64,000 bases of DNA, taken from Epiperipatus broadwayi (Eukaryota > Onychophora > Udeonychophora > Euonychophora > Peripatidae). The position numbers and the translations under genes are program-made. Below the pieces are notes generated by a model that worked only from the letters and a program-made list of their open reading frames with translations, did no database searches and was not told the DNA's origin. Location of the stretch: assembly GCA_028023455.1 (NCBI GenBank), contig JAQFVV010006473.1, forward strand, positions 918,702 to 982,701. Direction: 5' to 3'. Shown here one piece after another: positions 1 through 12,335 of the stretch. Each line of letters opens with the position of its first letter. Positions within the stretch are counted from its first letter, which is position 1.

Positions 1-27
1 TCAGCTTTTACTTCACGTTTTTAAAAA

Positions 28-273
28 ATTGGTCACAAACATGATTTTGATAATGCTAAAATACTTACTAATTTGGAAAAGTATGATTTGAGAATCATGA
101 GGGAGTCTGTTAAAATATTAAAAAGACCAACAGGTTTAAATAAAACTGATGATGCACAATGTATTCCAGCCTTGTTGAGACTACATACTTTATCTCTTTC
201 TTTTAATATAAAATTGAAATCAATTTTTGGAAAAACTAAAAAAAAAAATATTTTGTTGATCCACATATTGTGA
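28..273 (+). pseudogene. C-terminal remnant of a Penelope-like (GIY-YIG) retroelement protein
   Basis: The plus frame is open from after a TAA at 22-24 to a stop near 273, about 80 codons, with no ATG at its start. The translation has the pattern GHKHDFDNAKIL, then RIMRESVKILKR, then a Lys/Asp-rich NKTDD. This order (His-x-His-Asp-Phe, Arg-x-x-Arg-Glu-Ser, Asn-Lys-x-Asp-Asp) resembles the region at the C-terminal end of GIY-YIG endonuclease domains of Penelope-like elements. In those elements the domain nicks target DNA for integration. The reverse transcriptase and the catalytic GIY-YIG motif are not in the window; they would lie upstream of base 1. It is a fragment with no start and probably not functional. 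The family call is from pattern memory and is moderate to weak. Confidence 0.4.
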
Positions 274-497
274 ATGCTCAACTATTTCACACTTTATCTC
301 ATTATTTACCTCACACTCAGTCTCATTACTATTTGAGATCTAACAGTTTTTTTTTTTTAAAAAAAACTTAATCTTGATAATGACAGATGGTATCTTGTCA
401 AAATGTTGGGAAGAAATAAAAAATATAGTACAAAGCAAAAACTACTTTATATTTATATACACCTAAGTACACAACATATATCATTACATCATACTTA

Positions 498-1524
<1,027 letters not shown>

Positions 1525-2498
1525 ACTGAGTTGTTAATCTAACTATATCTAAATGTGTATACTAACTATCTATCTAAACTATCTATATGATTGTTTGCTT
1601 GTTATTTTTCTGACCACCTATCTATCCTTCCTTTCATTTATTCAGTATAAAATGTTTATTTACATATTTATTTTTTATTTAGGTATCAAATTGTTAGTCT
1701 ATTTATTTAATTATCTATCTATATGTTAACTTTAATCTATATCCATGTAATATATTTTTCATCCTTCTATACATTTCTCTGTCGATAACTTTAAGAAATA
1801 ATTATTAATGAATGCAGATATTATTAAAATTATTAGCCTCAAACTAATTACCAAGATATTATTGTAAAGAATGTCATAAAAAAAGGACATTCTGAATTGT
1901 TTATATATATATTCTATGATTATAGTTACAAAAGTATATCAAATTGGAGAGTGAAGTTTAAATATATAAAAAAATAAAAACAAGTTATTATACCTGCAAT
2001 GTCTAACAATTAATTAAATTACATTAAATGTTATTTTTATATTTGATCAAAAAGTATTATTTTTCTATTATTTTGTTGATTTAAAATCTTTTTTAAAAAA
2101 ATATCTCTTTTAGTTTTTAAAACATCTCTTTTAGTTAAAGATCAATCTTTAGCTAAAACGATTTAGTTGAGTGGAATGAATTATCTTCGAATTTAAAAGG
2201 AAAACAACAAAAATCCACTTAAGAAACATAGTTTTGAACAGTAAAACATCAACATTCGACTAAATTATGTATTTAATTATTTAAAAAGCTTTTATAACTT
2301 TTCAAAATATTGTTTACAAATATATGTATATTCAGAAGAGTTATTGCCCATTTGCTATTTAACAGAGCATGAATTGGCTTATAATTTCTACTATTTTGTT
2401 GGTTTATAATTAATTGTAATGAGATTGCAGTACACCAGATAAAGACATTTAAAATACACAATTCTATATATAAGTACAGGCATCATCGCATACTCACT

Positions 2499-2554
<56 letters not shown>

Positions 2555-3277
2555 GTAACCATCATGTCTGAGTTTACAGGTATGGCTTTTATGCATATAT
2601 TTTTCTTTATCTATTACATAATATTAAAAGTCATGTGTAAATAAATTATAGTGTTTGAAATGATAATAATAATTGTTAAAGTAAAATATATTATTATCTT
2701 TATTTTAAAATAAAGAATTATTATTTTTCTAAAAAAGAATATGCTATGGAAATCAAGTAAAACTTCTGTTGTCTGGAATTATTGTTACTTCTTCATTATG
2801 TCACTTACTGAATAGAAGTCAGTAAAAATGGTGATGACTGTTTAAATAAAAATTATGCAAACTTTGGGATAAAACTCCAGAATACGTTCCCTGACATTTA
2901 CAATAGTGTAGTTGAATATGGAGTGGTAAACAAAGGAATGCCTTGAAATTAACTGAGATCTTGCTGATTTGTTCATTATTATTTAATTGCTGAATCTAAA
3001 TATGTGAAATTTACTTGCTATAAAAAACTTGCCATTGAAATTGATTATCACATAGAAATATTATTCTATGGATCAGACTTGTAAATCTACTTATTTTCAT
3101 GCTCATAGTAAAATTACAATGGAAACCATCATAGGAAACCTGCCATGGGATAAATAAAAAAAAGTTAAAATGTTAATATTGCTAGAAGATGTTTAAAATT
3201 AATGATTTAATAACCTTATATTCACATTTATGGAGACAGAAATGTATGTGATGTCACAAATATATCAAGGTAATTAA
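1525..3277. other. AT-rich stretch without recognisable gene
   Basis: The first 200 bases are decayed CTAT units. The rest is unique-looking AT-rich DNA with one compound dinucleotide repeat at 2506-2554. I see no frame with family motifs. Confidence 0.6.
2506..2554. repeat. (CA)n(TA)n compound microsatellite
   Basis: About 25 bases of CA repeats run directly into about 24 bases of TA repeats. Confidence 0.95.
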
Positions 3278-4951
3278 CTGCAGAAAGGAGTTTGCTATTA
3301 ACTGAAAGAAGACCATTTGATTGCTACTGGAAGCCTTAAAGGAACCGAGCAGGGCAAATTTCTAATGTCCACTCCATATGATCTTGTTGTTGCAGCTGTT
3401 ATTATTATGTGATTATTCATATAGTATACAAACATGGATGGGCTGCTCACCAACATGCATTCAACAGCATGGTGAGTTTTAGTGGCTTTTTACCTCCAAG
3501 TTTAGGAATATTTTTTTCAATATATACAATCATGACAGACAAAAATAAATCATGGCCCTTATTCCCAGGTGGCTGTAAAGTCATCAACCAAGGCAGTGGT
3601 TGGTGACCAAAGGTGGAGGGTGCTAAGAATCCCCTGATTGCAGACTCAGGCTGCCATTTGATGATGACTTTTTACTTAGGTACTTACAATGGCAGATCAC
3701 TTTCAAGTGAAGGAAGATTTCAAGAGTTAGAAGAAGAACTGTCTTATATTAAATGGGACATTATTGGACTTTGTGAAGTTAGAAAAAAAGGTGAAGAAAC
3801 AATTGATTTAAAAAGTGGACATATACTCTACTATAAAGGCACAAATATTGGAAATACAAGTGGAGTAGGATTCATTATAAATAAAAAATGGAAGAATAAC
3901 ATTGTGGAGGTTGATGGTGTATTGGACAGAGTGGCAAGATTAGTTTTATAACTTAATAGCAGATACCAAATGCAGATAATTCAGGTTTATGCCCCAACAA
4001 GTTGTCATAGTGATGAAGTAGTAGAAGATTTTTATATGGATGTACAAAAGGCTTTTGATCAGAGTAAACAGCATTTTAAAATTGTTATGGGAGAGTTTAA
4101 TGCTAGAATTGGTAAACAAATGAAAGATGAAAGTGCTGTAGGTAATTTTGGTTATGGTAATAGAAATGAGAGAGGATATAGACTTGTGGAGTTTGCAGAA
4201 AAAGAAAAACTTTATATTATGAATTATTTTTTTGAGAAAAATGTTAAATGGAAATGGACATAGAATCATCCAAATAAAGGTACAACAGAATTGTATTATA
4301 TTTTGACTAACAGAAAATACATATTTCAAGATAGTAATGTTCTTAATAAATTTAACACAGGAAGTGATCATCGATTAGTAAGATGTAAGATACATGTTAA
4401 TGCAAAACTAGAGAGACAAAAATTATTGAGAAAAACAATATTTACAGTTGATATTTCTAATCTTCAGAAACATTCTAATGAATTTAAATTAGAACTTATA
4501 AATCAGTTTCAAGTATTAGTAGATTTTGAACATGATTCAGATTTGAATGACATTAATAGGAAAATAACTGATACACTTTTAAAAACTGCAACAAAGATAG
4601 CTGGTAGAAAAAAGCAGCAATTGACCAATAAAATTTCTACTGAGACTAGAGAATTTATGAAAAAAAGAAGGAATATGAGGATATACAACAATGATGCATT
4701 AAAAAGATTGAATATCTCAAATTTTGTAAAATGGTGTGGAAAATGTTTAAAAATGATATAAGAAAGTATAATTGTGAATTAGCAAGAAAATGTAGAAGAG
4801 AATAAAAGTTTAAAGAATGTACAACAATATTTTGGTATTGGTAGGAAATTTATATCTGCAATAATAAAAAAAGATGGCATTATTACTAAAAAGAGAGATG
4901 ACATCATGAAATGTGTAGAAGACTTCTAACAAGAATTATATAGTAATAAAG
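3278..4951 (+). mobile_element. RTE-type LINE, 5' part only (copy 1)
   Basis: This segment aligns with the minus-strand LINE at 27565-30865, starting at the same 5' boundary (CTGCAGAAAGGAG) and running through the 5' UTR, the endonuclease domain and the linker before the reverse transcriptase. Homology stops at about 4951, just after AATTATATAGTAATAAAG. The reverse transcriptase and 3' end are missing. LINE copies usually lose the 5' end, so loss of the 3' part here points to a later deletion or rearrangement. The two copies differ at many positions, so this one is old. Confidence 0.9.
3613..4935 (+). pseudogene. Decayed LINE ORF2: AP-type endonuclease domain
   Basis: In full elements this protein nicks target DNA and primes reverse transcription. 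Here only the exonuclease-endonuclease-phosphatase (APE) domain and the linker remain. Visible motifs are YLGTYN, IIGLCEVRKKGEE, VYAPTS, MGEFNARIG and SDHRLVRC. Compared with copy 2 the reading frame is broken by a CAA-to-TAA change at 3949-3951, a TGG-to-TAG change at 4261-4263 and a one-base loss near 4706. Two key acidic positions are also changed: the Asp of MGDFN is Glu, and the Asp of ELDYIL is Tyr. The start is uncertain; the first in-frame ATG with homology is near 3660. The protein cannot be functional. Confidence 0.88.
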
Positions 4952-5576
4952 GACAAATGTGTGCATAATGTGAAAAATTGGCCGCTAAATTATTATACTG
5001 AAGAATCATTTGAGGAGTGCATTACACATAAGCAAAATTTGATTAATTATAGATAATTTTTAGGTGGAAACAGCCAATTTATTACATATTCCTTTGCATT
5101 TTTTTTATAAATTTATCTTAATGTATAAATGATTATTAACAATTTTATTAAATAAAAAAATATATTTTTTTATATTTTAGATGTAAATTTATATATATAT
5201 ATATTAAAGATCAAATTGTTTTTACTATTAAATATGCATAGTTATTTTTTTTTAATTGAACTGTTGAATTGTTTCCACTCCAGCATACAATCTATATTTA
5301 AATACTAAAAAAAATATAACAATAGTCCAACAAAAAGATTAGCAATTATTTTTGCTTTTATTGAATGACAATTGTAGTCTAAAGTGCTTATTTAAAACAT
5401 GAAACTTATAGGGTCAATTTTTACAGTCGACATTACATTAATAACATTGGGAGTTAATTGCTCAAAAGTCTGATTCACTTGAAATGGAAATTTGGAACAA
5501 TTTATCTGAATATATATATATATATATAAATAGTTCCATATATATATATAAATATTAAAGTGTACAATTATTGATC

Positions 5577-5614
<38 letters not shown>
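4952..5614. other. AT-rich stretch with TA tracts
   Basis: No gene is visible. TA dinucleotide tracts occur at about 5509-5528, 5536-5550 and 5580-5609, the last directly bordering the hammerhead repeat. Confidence 0.6.
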
Positions 5615-5708
5615 GATCAATAGATGGAGCTTTACCAAAACCTCTGAACAAGCATATTTTCTGTTTACATAAACATCAAAACAGTCAGAGTTCACTATCT
5701 CTTTCATT

Positions 5709-5769
5709 TGCTCTACCTTCAGATCAGCTGATTTCAAACTAATTTGTTATCATCAGTGAAGGATAGGGC
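5709..5769 (-). ncRNA. Type I-like hammerhead ribozyme, copy 1
   Basis: Read on the minus strand: stem I 5' strand CCTTCA (5757-5762); core CTGATGA (5750-5756); stem II arm and loop (5736-5749) with AAC pairing GTT around a 6-nt loop; core GAA (5733-5735); stem III ATCA/TGAT (5723-5732); cleavage nucleotide C17 (5722); stem I 3' strand TGAAGG (5716-5721). Stem I is a perfect 6-bp helix adjacent to the core and continues outward with CTA/TAG and GC/GC pairs around a bulge and a mismatch. All conserved core positions are present, and the cleavage triplet AUC is an allowed NUH. The one oddity is a U-U apposition at 10.1/11.1 where G-C is usual, which may lower activity. Confidence 0.8.
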
Positions 5770-6121
5770 TAGAAACTAGATCTAAACACTAACTGCAAGC
5801 ATTTATGCAACAAGTTCCCATCAGTATGCAAACATAATTTTTTTAGACATGTAATGTCTTCAAACCCAGTCTAACAAGCCAGATAGCTACATGGGTCTAA
5901 TATCAGTTCAGTTTCACCACATAGTCAAAGCCTCTGCAATATATATCATTGCAAAAACCTTTAAAGGTACATTTATGAAAAACAAAAACAAGTTATAAAT
6001 CACGTAACTTCCTATTGCTTGCATTTATGATCAATAGATGGAGCTTTACCAAAACCTCCAAACAAGCGTATTTTTGTTTACATAAATGTCAAAAGAGTCA
6101 GAATTCACTATCTTTTTCATT

Positions 6122-6183
6122 GGCTCCACTTTCAGATCAACTGATTTCAAGCTAATTTGCTATCATCAGTGAAGGATAGAACT
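6122..6183 (-). ncRNA. Type I-like hammerhead ribozyme, copy 2
   Basis: This has the same layout as copy 1 on the minus strand: CCTTCA (6170-6175), CTGATGA (6163-6169), stem II (6149-6162), GAA (6146-6148), stem III ATCA/TGAT (6136-6145), C17 at 6135, and stem I 3' strand TGAAAG (6129-6134, one C-A mismatch). Stem II is AGC/GCT here against AAC/GTT in copy 1, so an A-U pair has become a G-C pair with both sides changed. That is the covariation expected of a maintained RNA helix. The core is complete, and the U-U next to it is kept in both copies. Confidence 0.78.
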
Positions 6184-6290
6184 AGAAACTAGATCTAAAC
6201 ACTAACTCCAAGCATTTATGCAACAAGTTCCTATCAGTTTGCAAGCATGAATTTTTTAGACACGTAATGTCTTCAAACCCAGACTAACAA

Positions 6291-7232
6291 CATTCCATGG
6301 TTTACATAGTACAAACCATTTATAGTGCTAAACTTATAGTTTGCTAAAAGCTTGATAAAACTTTTTCTATTTTATTGAATATCTTGGTAAAGATTTTTTC
6401 TTTTTTCTTTAGCAGCTGGATTAAAACTTCTCTCCTTTCTCTTCAACAGTGAAGTTAGAAATACTTCTAGTACAGTTTTTTAAGCAGCAAGATTAAGATT
6501 TGACTGTTCTTTCTCCAACAGTTAATTTAGGAATACCTTTCTATTGTCTTTTTCAGCCACAGGATTATGATTTGACTGCTCTCTTTTCATCACTTAAATT
6601 AAAAATATACTCTTCAGACACTTGGGTATTATCACTTATTCACACTCTCATATGTATTTTTTTCTAGAACAATCTTGCCCAAAAGCCAATTGCAATCACT
6701 CTCTTACATAATCATTTTCATGACAACCAATTAGATAAAATTTTATAAATATAAATGTTTAGACAATTCCCTCCTTAATCATAGATATAAAACAAGTCAA
6801 GAATATAAATTAATATCAAAATTCTTGACATTCCTTTATAATTAAAAACCAAATTTTCTTGCAAAAAAACAAAAAACAACAAAAATCAAGATAATCAGTT
6901 AATTGAGCTGATTTGATTTTTCTTTTACATTTAAGAGAGATAAAAACAACTCTGATTTACTAAAATTAAAATTTACAAAGTTATTAAAATCCTACTTTGT
7001 TCTTCACTATTTTTTTACAAAAATACTCTCAAATATATTTGATGTTTGAGAATTTTCACATTCTCTTATTGAGGACATAAAAATATTGAGTTAAATAATG
7101 ATCCTTTAAAAGCTAGGTCTATGAATATTAAATATTATTTTCCTCCCATTAATTAAATATTTTTTATACTCAAACTAGAGGCTCATGCTGCCAACTATCT
7201 AATTATTTTTTAGTGCAGCTATGTAACCAGTT
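6291..7232. other. AT-rich stretch with a short minisatellite
   Basis: Apart from the 73-bp repeat at 6413-6625 I see only unassigned AT-rich DNA. Confidence 0.6.
6413..6625. repeat. Degenerate ~73-bp tandem repeat, three units
   Basis: Three successive blocks begin CAGCTGGATTAAAACTT, CAGCAAGATTAAGATTTGAC and CCACAGGATTATGATTTGAC. Each is followed by a CTCTTTCTC-like pyrimidine run, a TTAGAAATAC-like core and a TTCTAG/TTCAG end. Divergence between units is high. Confidence 0.7.
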
Positions 7233-7270
7233 GGTTACAATATATATATATATATATATATATTGTAACC
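7233..7270. repeat. Perfect TA hairpin flanked by GGTTACAA/TTGTAACC
   Basis: GGTTACAA, a TA run, then TTGTAACC form a 38-bp palindrome. The same TTGTAACC next to a TA run occurs where the long LTR begins at 30883. Confidence 0.9.
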
Positions 7271-7300
7271 ATATATGATATATAATATATATATATATAT

Positions 7301-10300
7301 TGTGCCCTTTTGTATGGGTCACCATTTAAGTTTTGTGCTAATCTAGTAGAAAATTTTAAATTTAAGAAGTATTTTAAAAGTGTGATGTTGACTTTGCTTG
7401 TGGTAATGTTACTATAAGTTTAATTAAAGCAATCTATGAGTATTTGATATGTGAATTGTGTTGGTATTGAGAAGATATTTAAGATGATGATGATTATGAT
7501 GTAATACTGCATTAATAAATTTAATAACAAATGTTTGAAGCTAAAGTATGTAAAAGACAAGTTAAAATTAGACAAAGATATTTATTTAATTTAAAAATAT
7601 ATGTTAAAAAAATGAATAGAAATATTTTAAATTATAAGTACTTAAATTGAGATTAATATTTGATTTTAATCATATCAAATAATTATTTTGAAATCTGATA
7701 TAATATCTTATTTATTTTAAAAATAAATATTTATTTTAAAAAAAGCAATTGTTAAGTTATTTTTAGATTATGGGAAGCATTTCTTGTATTGTAAAGACAG
7801 ATGTTAATTAGAGATATACACACACATGCTTGGAAGCTTTCTCATAAAGTTGCAAAACTATTTTAAAATTATGTTGTTAAATTTATAAATAATACGTGAG
7901 TTATCACGAGATAAAAATAAAGATATTAATGTAAAATATTAAATCTGATTTTTAAAAATATTACTTTAGAAATATAACGTATTTAAAAAGATTTAGTTTA
8001 TTTTAAATGATCTTATAAAAGTTAAGATTTAAATTAAGTGAGAAAGAATATTTCAAAAGAATGTTTAATAGGTTTAAATAAACGATAAAAATTATTTTTA
8101 AAATGTAATAATATTAAATTATTAAATAAGTCATTATTTTATTTTTAATAGTGAGTTGATAAATATGTAAATAAGCCAGCAAAGTTTGATTGTTTAAACG
8201 TACCAATCAGATGTGGAGTCTCTTCGAGTATAAAAGCTGGATTCAATTGTTGAAGGGGGCTCTCTATAATTAAATTTCTAAGTTAATCGTGCTATTGAGA
8301 AAATAGCCAAGTAAATTTATAAACGCTCTTAAAATCAGTTTTAAAATCATAAGAGTGTTATTGTATATAATTTATAATTTTTTTTAAAATGATAAGTATG
8401 CAGTAGAAACTTAATAATTCCCTATTGGTCTTCTCAATATCGAAACTCAATTTACGTACGAATAATCATGGAAACATCACATATCGGAGAAATATATCAG
8501 AAACTTTATGTTAGAAAAATAACAGACGCTGGATTAGTACATAAAACCATGAGATGGAGAAAAGTAGTATTTTGGACTATAAATAGTGTTAAAAAGTTTA
8601 AATTACTATTGTCTATTATAAATAGATATTTAAAAGAAATATGAATACTTCTATGGAAAGAAAGTATTATGCAGATTTTTAAAAAATAAAATGTATATCT
8701 TAAGTAAAGATATAAGAAGTAGTAATTTTAATAAATACATGCCTTGTTAAGTCTTTGTGCTTAAAAGACTAAATATTGACGATTTGAAAAGGCAAATAGA
8801 TTATAAATATGATTATTTTAAATCGTAATATAATAAAATTATTATATCGAAGTAATCTAAAACGCTGGACGTTATAGATGGAAAAATAGATTCTTACCTA
8901 TAGATATTGTTTTGAAAAATGCACAAGTAATACATGGATGTCCAAATCAAGTCAATCTAAGTTAAGCAAGCCAAGTTGATTAAAATAATTCAATGTAAAA
9001 TAATTTATAAACTATAAATTAATTTTGAAATAATAATTTTAAATAATATTGTACGAAGAACTGGATCCAGAAAGAGAACTTATAAACTATTTTTTAATTT
9101 TATTTTTGTCTTCTTATGGGAACTTATTATTTTTTTTTAAAAAAAAGAACGTTACCATTTTTCTATAAACTTTCAAGAAACACGTGATACAACGGAACAG
9201 GAAATAGTGTTCTATTGACTTTATATGTAGGATATTTGTTAGAACTTTTATGGTAGAACAAAAGTCGTCGCTGGAATACGTAATATAATCTTTTATTTTA
9301 TTTATTTAACATAAAATTTTAAAATATTATTAAACTATTAAAAGTAGGTTAGGTACATTTATTAAATAATAACTTAAAAATAATATAATAATTAATTACA
9401 TAAATTTATTTTTATAATTAATATAACACAGAATATTCTAATGAATGTTTATGAGTATGAATGTGAATAATTTTTATTTTATGAAGCTGCAAATTCCGAA
9501 GAATGCTGGATAGCAGATTGGACATTATTATTATTATGGTAAAAACATTGTATAATGATTTTAATGAATTTAATATGTTTTTCTTTAGATCAGCTGAATG
9601 TTATGTTGTTGTAGAATGAATGGATAGATATTTTATGAAAACACATACATTATATTAGCAACGAACTTTATTAAAATATGCATAATTTTAATTTATAATA
9701 TAAACCTGATACAACATTACGTAAGAAGCTTAGAAATAATTATATGATTCTTTCGTAAATAAATTTTAATATTTTTTTATTATGTTATAATATTAGAATT
9801 ATATTTATTATTTATCTAAGTAATTATTTTTATTTTGCAAGTCAGAAAGGGATTTTTAAGAGAAGTCTATTTTTTTTGTATTTTGTTTTATTAAATAAGT
9901 TAAGTTACGTTATGGGTAGAAGCTTATATTTGGATTGAAGTTTATTAAGTATAGACAATGTAGTATAGGTAGTTTAGATAATGAATATTTTATTTAAAAT
10001 TGATATTTATTTTCCGGAAATTTTAGATAAGTTTGGGATATGTTTTATAGATAGAAATTTATTAGAAAGGATTAAAATAACACATAAAGTAAAGTAATGA
10101 TTTTACATAGAAAAGAATCATAAAATTTATCTAAGGTAATGCTTTATGAATTTGAAATTGATAAAGGATTTAAATAATAGTATTTGAACAGTACAGATAT
10201 GTAATGCATATTTGATAAAACGTATAACAGGAATTACATTAAGTAAAGTATAAGTACAGTCAATTATTTGTTTTACATTACAAAGATACATTAATTTTAT

Positions 10301-10727
10301 AAAGCTATTAAGCAATGCTAATAATAAAGTAAATATATGATAATATATTATAAATGGTAATACTTAATTAGTGTAGCTATTTAATTAGTGAAGTTTCATT
10401 GTTTACACATGCTACATAAATAGTCTTGACATATATTATTATTTGTAGTAATTAAAGTACACTACTATTTATTTTAAAAAATCTAAGTTTTTGAAAACAT
10501 ACTATAATGTTATTAGTATAGTATTTGAAGAATGTATAATTGCTTGTTAAGCATATGAATTAGTAACAGTATAACCCTCTTGTATTTGTAATTTCTTATT
10601 TTATTTTATTTATTTTCCTAAATTTTAAAACTGTAAATAGTGTGAATAAATTTTATTTGAAGTTATTGTAAATAAACTTGTTAATTTGTTTTAAAAGTGT
10701 GTCAAGTTTTCATTATTTTTCACCACA
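7301..10727 (+). mobile_element. Candidate solo long LTR of a Gypsy-like element
   Basis: The left edge TGTGCCCTTTTGTATGGGTCACC follows a TA tract and resembles the start of the clearer LTR at 34111 read on the minus strand (TGTGCCATTACAATTTGGTCAC). A TATA box lies 928 bp in, against about 977 bp in the clear LTR, in both cases with a CCAAT/ATTGG element upstream and a following GCTG. A candidate right edge, TTTTCACCACA, preceded by AATAAA signals at about 10646 and 10669, gives 3.4 kb against 3.2 kb. I find no target-site duplication and no primer-binding site at the right edge, so the boundary is a guess. There is no coding capacity. Confidence 0.33.
8203..8236 (+). promoter_or_regulatory. 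CCAAT plus TATA core promoter
   Basis: CCAATCAG at 8203-8210 and GAGTATAAAAGCTGG around 8227-8241 are spaced about 20 bp apart. A start-like TTCAATTG lies at 8243-8250, about 15 bp beyond the TATA box, and a GGGGGCTCTC lies beyond it. The local sequence is richer in G+C than its surroundings. It fits the promoter of the candidate LTR. Confidence 0.5.
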
Positions 10728-11627
10728 GCATTTTGACATCAGATAATTTGAAATAAACATAATATTTGTACAAAAATGAATTTGTTATTATTATTTAGAA
10801 ATGAATACAATATTTGCTTAACATTATTTTATAAGAATTGATTGACATGAACAGAAAATATTGCAATGGTCATAAGATGATTATAATGCACATTATAAGA
10901 ATACAGTATTGTTTATTGCCACAGATTATTAAGTATAAGATTTTGATCTATTCCAAAATGAAGATACCATATGAAATAAAAGATATACATATAACTATTT
11001 ATTTATTTAGTGATCAATTATATAAGAAAAATAGATGAGATTAAATTACACTTTAAGATTAGTATTATTTATTATTATTATTTAAATAAGTTAGGTGTAT
11101 TTAAGTTTGATATAAAATCCCACATCATACTTATTTACATGAGTTATTATTAGTTTAAAACAACTTAGAAGAACCTGAGATTATTTAATTATATTTTAAG
11201 TTAAAAGTTAGGAATTATTTTAGTATTATTAAAGATAATTTATTTTATTTAAAAGTCATAAGAATGCTATAGATGTAGTGGTAAGATGATAAGGTAGTGG
11301 TAGTATTCTTATGCCATTGAGACAGTATCTTAGGAGATATTGACTCAGTGTAAATCTGCTTATTACTTTGTAACTTTACTTCGCAGTCTCATAATTTTAT
11401 AAATACTTATTTAATTAGTATAATCTAGAACTATATTGATTTTGATGATTGATAATAAATTTAATTAAAATATAATAATAAAAAAGTATATTAAAAATAG
11501 ATATACAAATTTTAATTAAGCATAATAATGTAACTGAGCTAGTTGTATTTTTAAATTATTTTACATATCAAGAAGTAAGGGTACAATATATATATATATA
11601 TATCACAAGATGGCATTATAAAACCAT

Positions 11628-11680
11628 ATACTGAAATATATATATATGATATATATATATATATATATATATTTCAGTAT
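11628..11680. repeat. TA-centred hairpin
   Basis: ATACTGAAAT, TA runs around TGA, then ATTTCAGTAT give a 53-bp near-perfect palindrome. A second TA tract follows at about 11699-11716. Confidence 0.85.
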
Positions 11681-11931
11681 AGCATTATGCACTGGGATTA
11701 TATATATATATATATAAAGGAGTTCCACCTTTAAAATATATGCACTGTACAGATCTTTTAATAGCACAATGATATCATATTAAATACTAAGAATACTCTC
11801 AAATATACTCTCAAACACATGATAAAGACTTCTGAAAAGTTGACAGGAACTATTTTTCTTTAGACCTACAAGATGGCTGCTATTATGTTTACAAAAGCGC
11901 CTATCTTGTGTTTGAGTTTGAGAATATCACT

Positions 11932-12335
11932 GGTATTCAACATGACATTGTTGAGCTATTATAAGATCAATACAGTGCATATATTAAAGGTGAAAATCAA
12001 TTTCTTCAATGATATACTATCTATGTGGTTAGCAAATAAATTTGAATATTATATAGGTGTAAAGTCTTTGTAATATAAACATGTAGTCAACTGAAAAAGT
12101 ACATGAAACATTAGTATGTGAAAAATAATGGATGTAAAAGTGAAACATGAAACACCTTCATGCTCTCAAAATAAGATTCTTCAGATTGGCCTATATAACA
12201 CCTTAGTACTCAGCATGACATCATTGAGGTATTATAAGATCAGTACAATGCATAAATTAAAGGTGGGAAACTTTTCTTATTAATTATATATGATCTCTGC
12301 ACTTAACAAATTCAATTTGAATATGTATATAAGTA
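11932..12335. repeat. Two direct repeats about 274 bp apart
   Basis: The block around 11936-12061 (CATGACATTGTTGAGCTATT onward) recurs at 12206-12335 (CATGACATCATTGAGGTATT onward), including the AAGATCA.TACA.TGCAT core and a shared ATTTGAATAT end. The copies are diverged. I see no ribozyme core in them. Confidence 0.65.

Larger units (their letters stand above)
5615..6290 (-). repeat. 413-bp tandem repeat carrying hammerhead ribozymes (about 1.65 units)
   Basis: Two direct copies, 5615-5878 and 6029-6290, start with GATCAATAGATGGAGC and are about 85-90 percent alike by eye. The distance between the two predicted ribozyme cleavage sites is 413 bp. Bases 5879-6028 belong to the first unit only, so the array is one complete and one partial unit. 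Each copy carries a hammerhead on the minus strand. Size and tandem layout match animal hammerhead satellites and retrozymes, which are transcribed, self-cleaved to monomers and circularised. A TA tract borders the array at the left. Confidence 0.9.
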
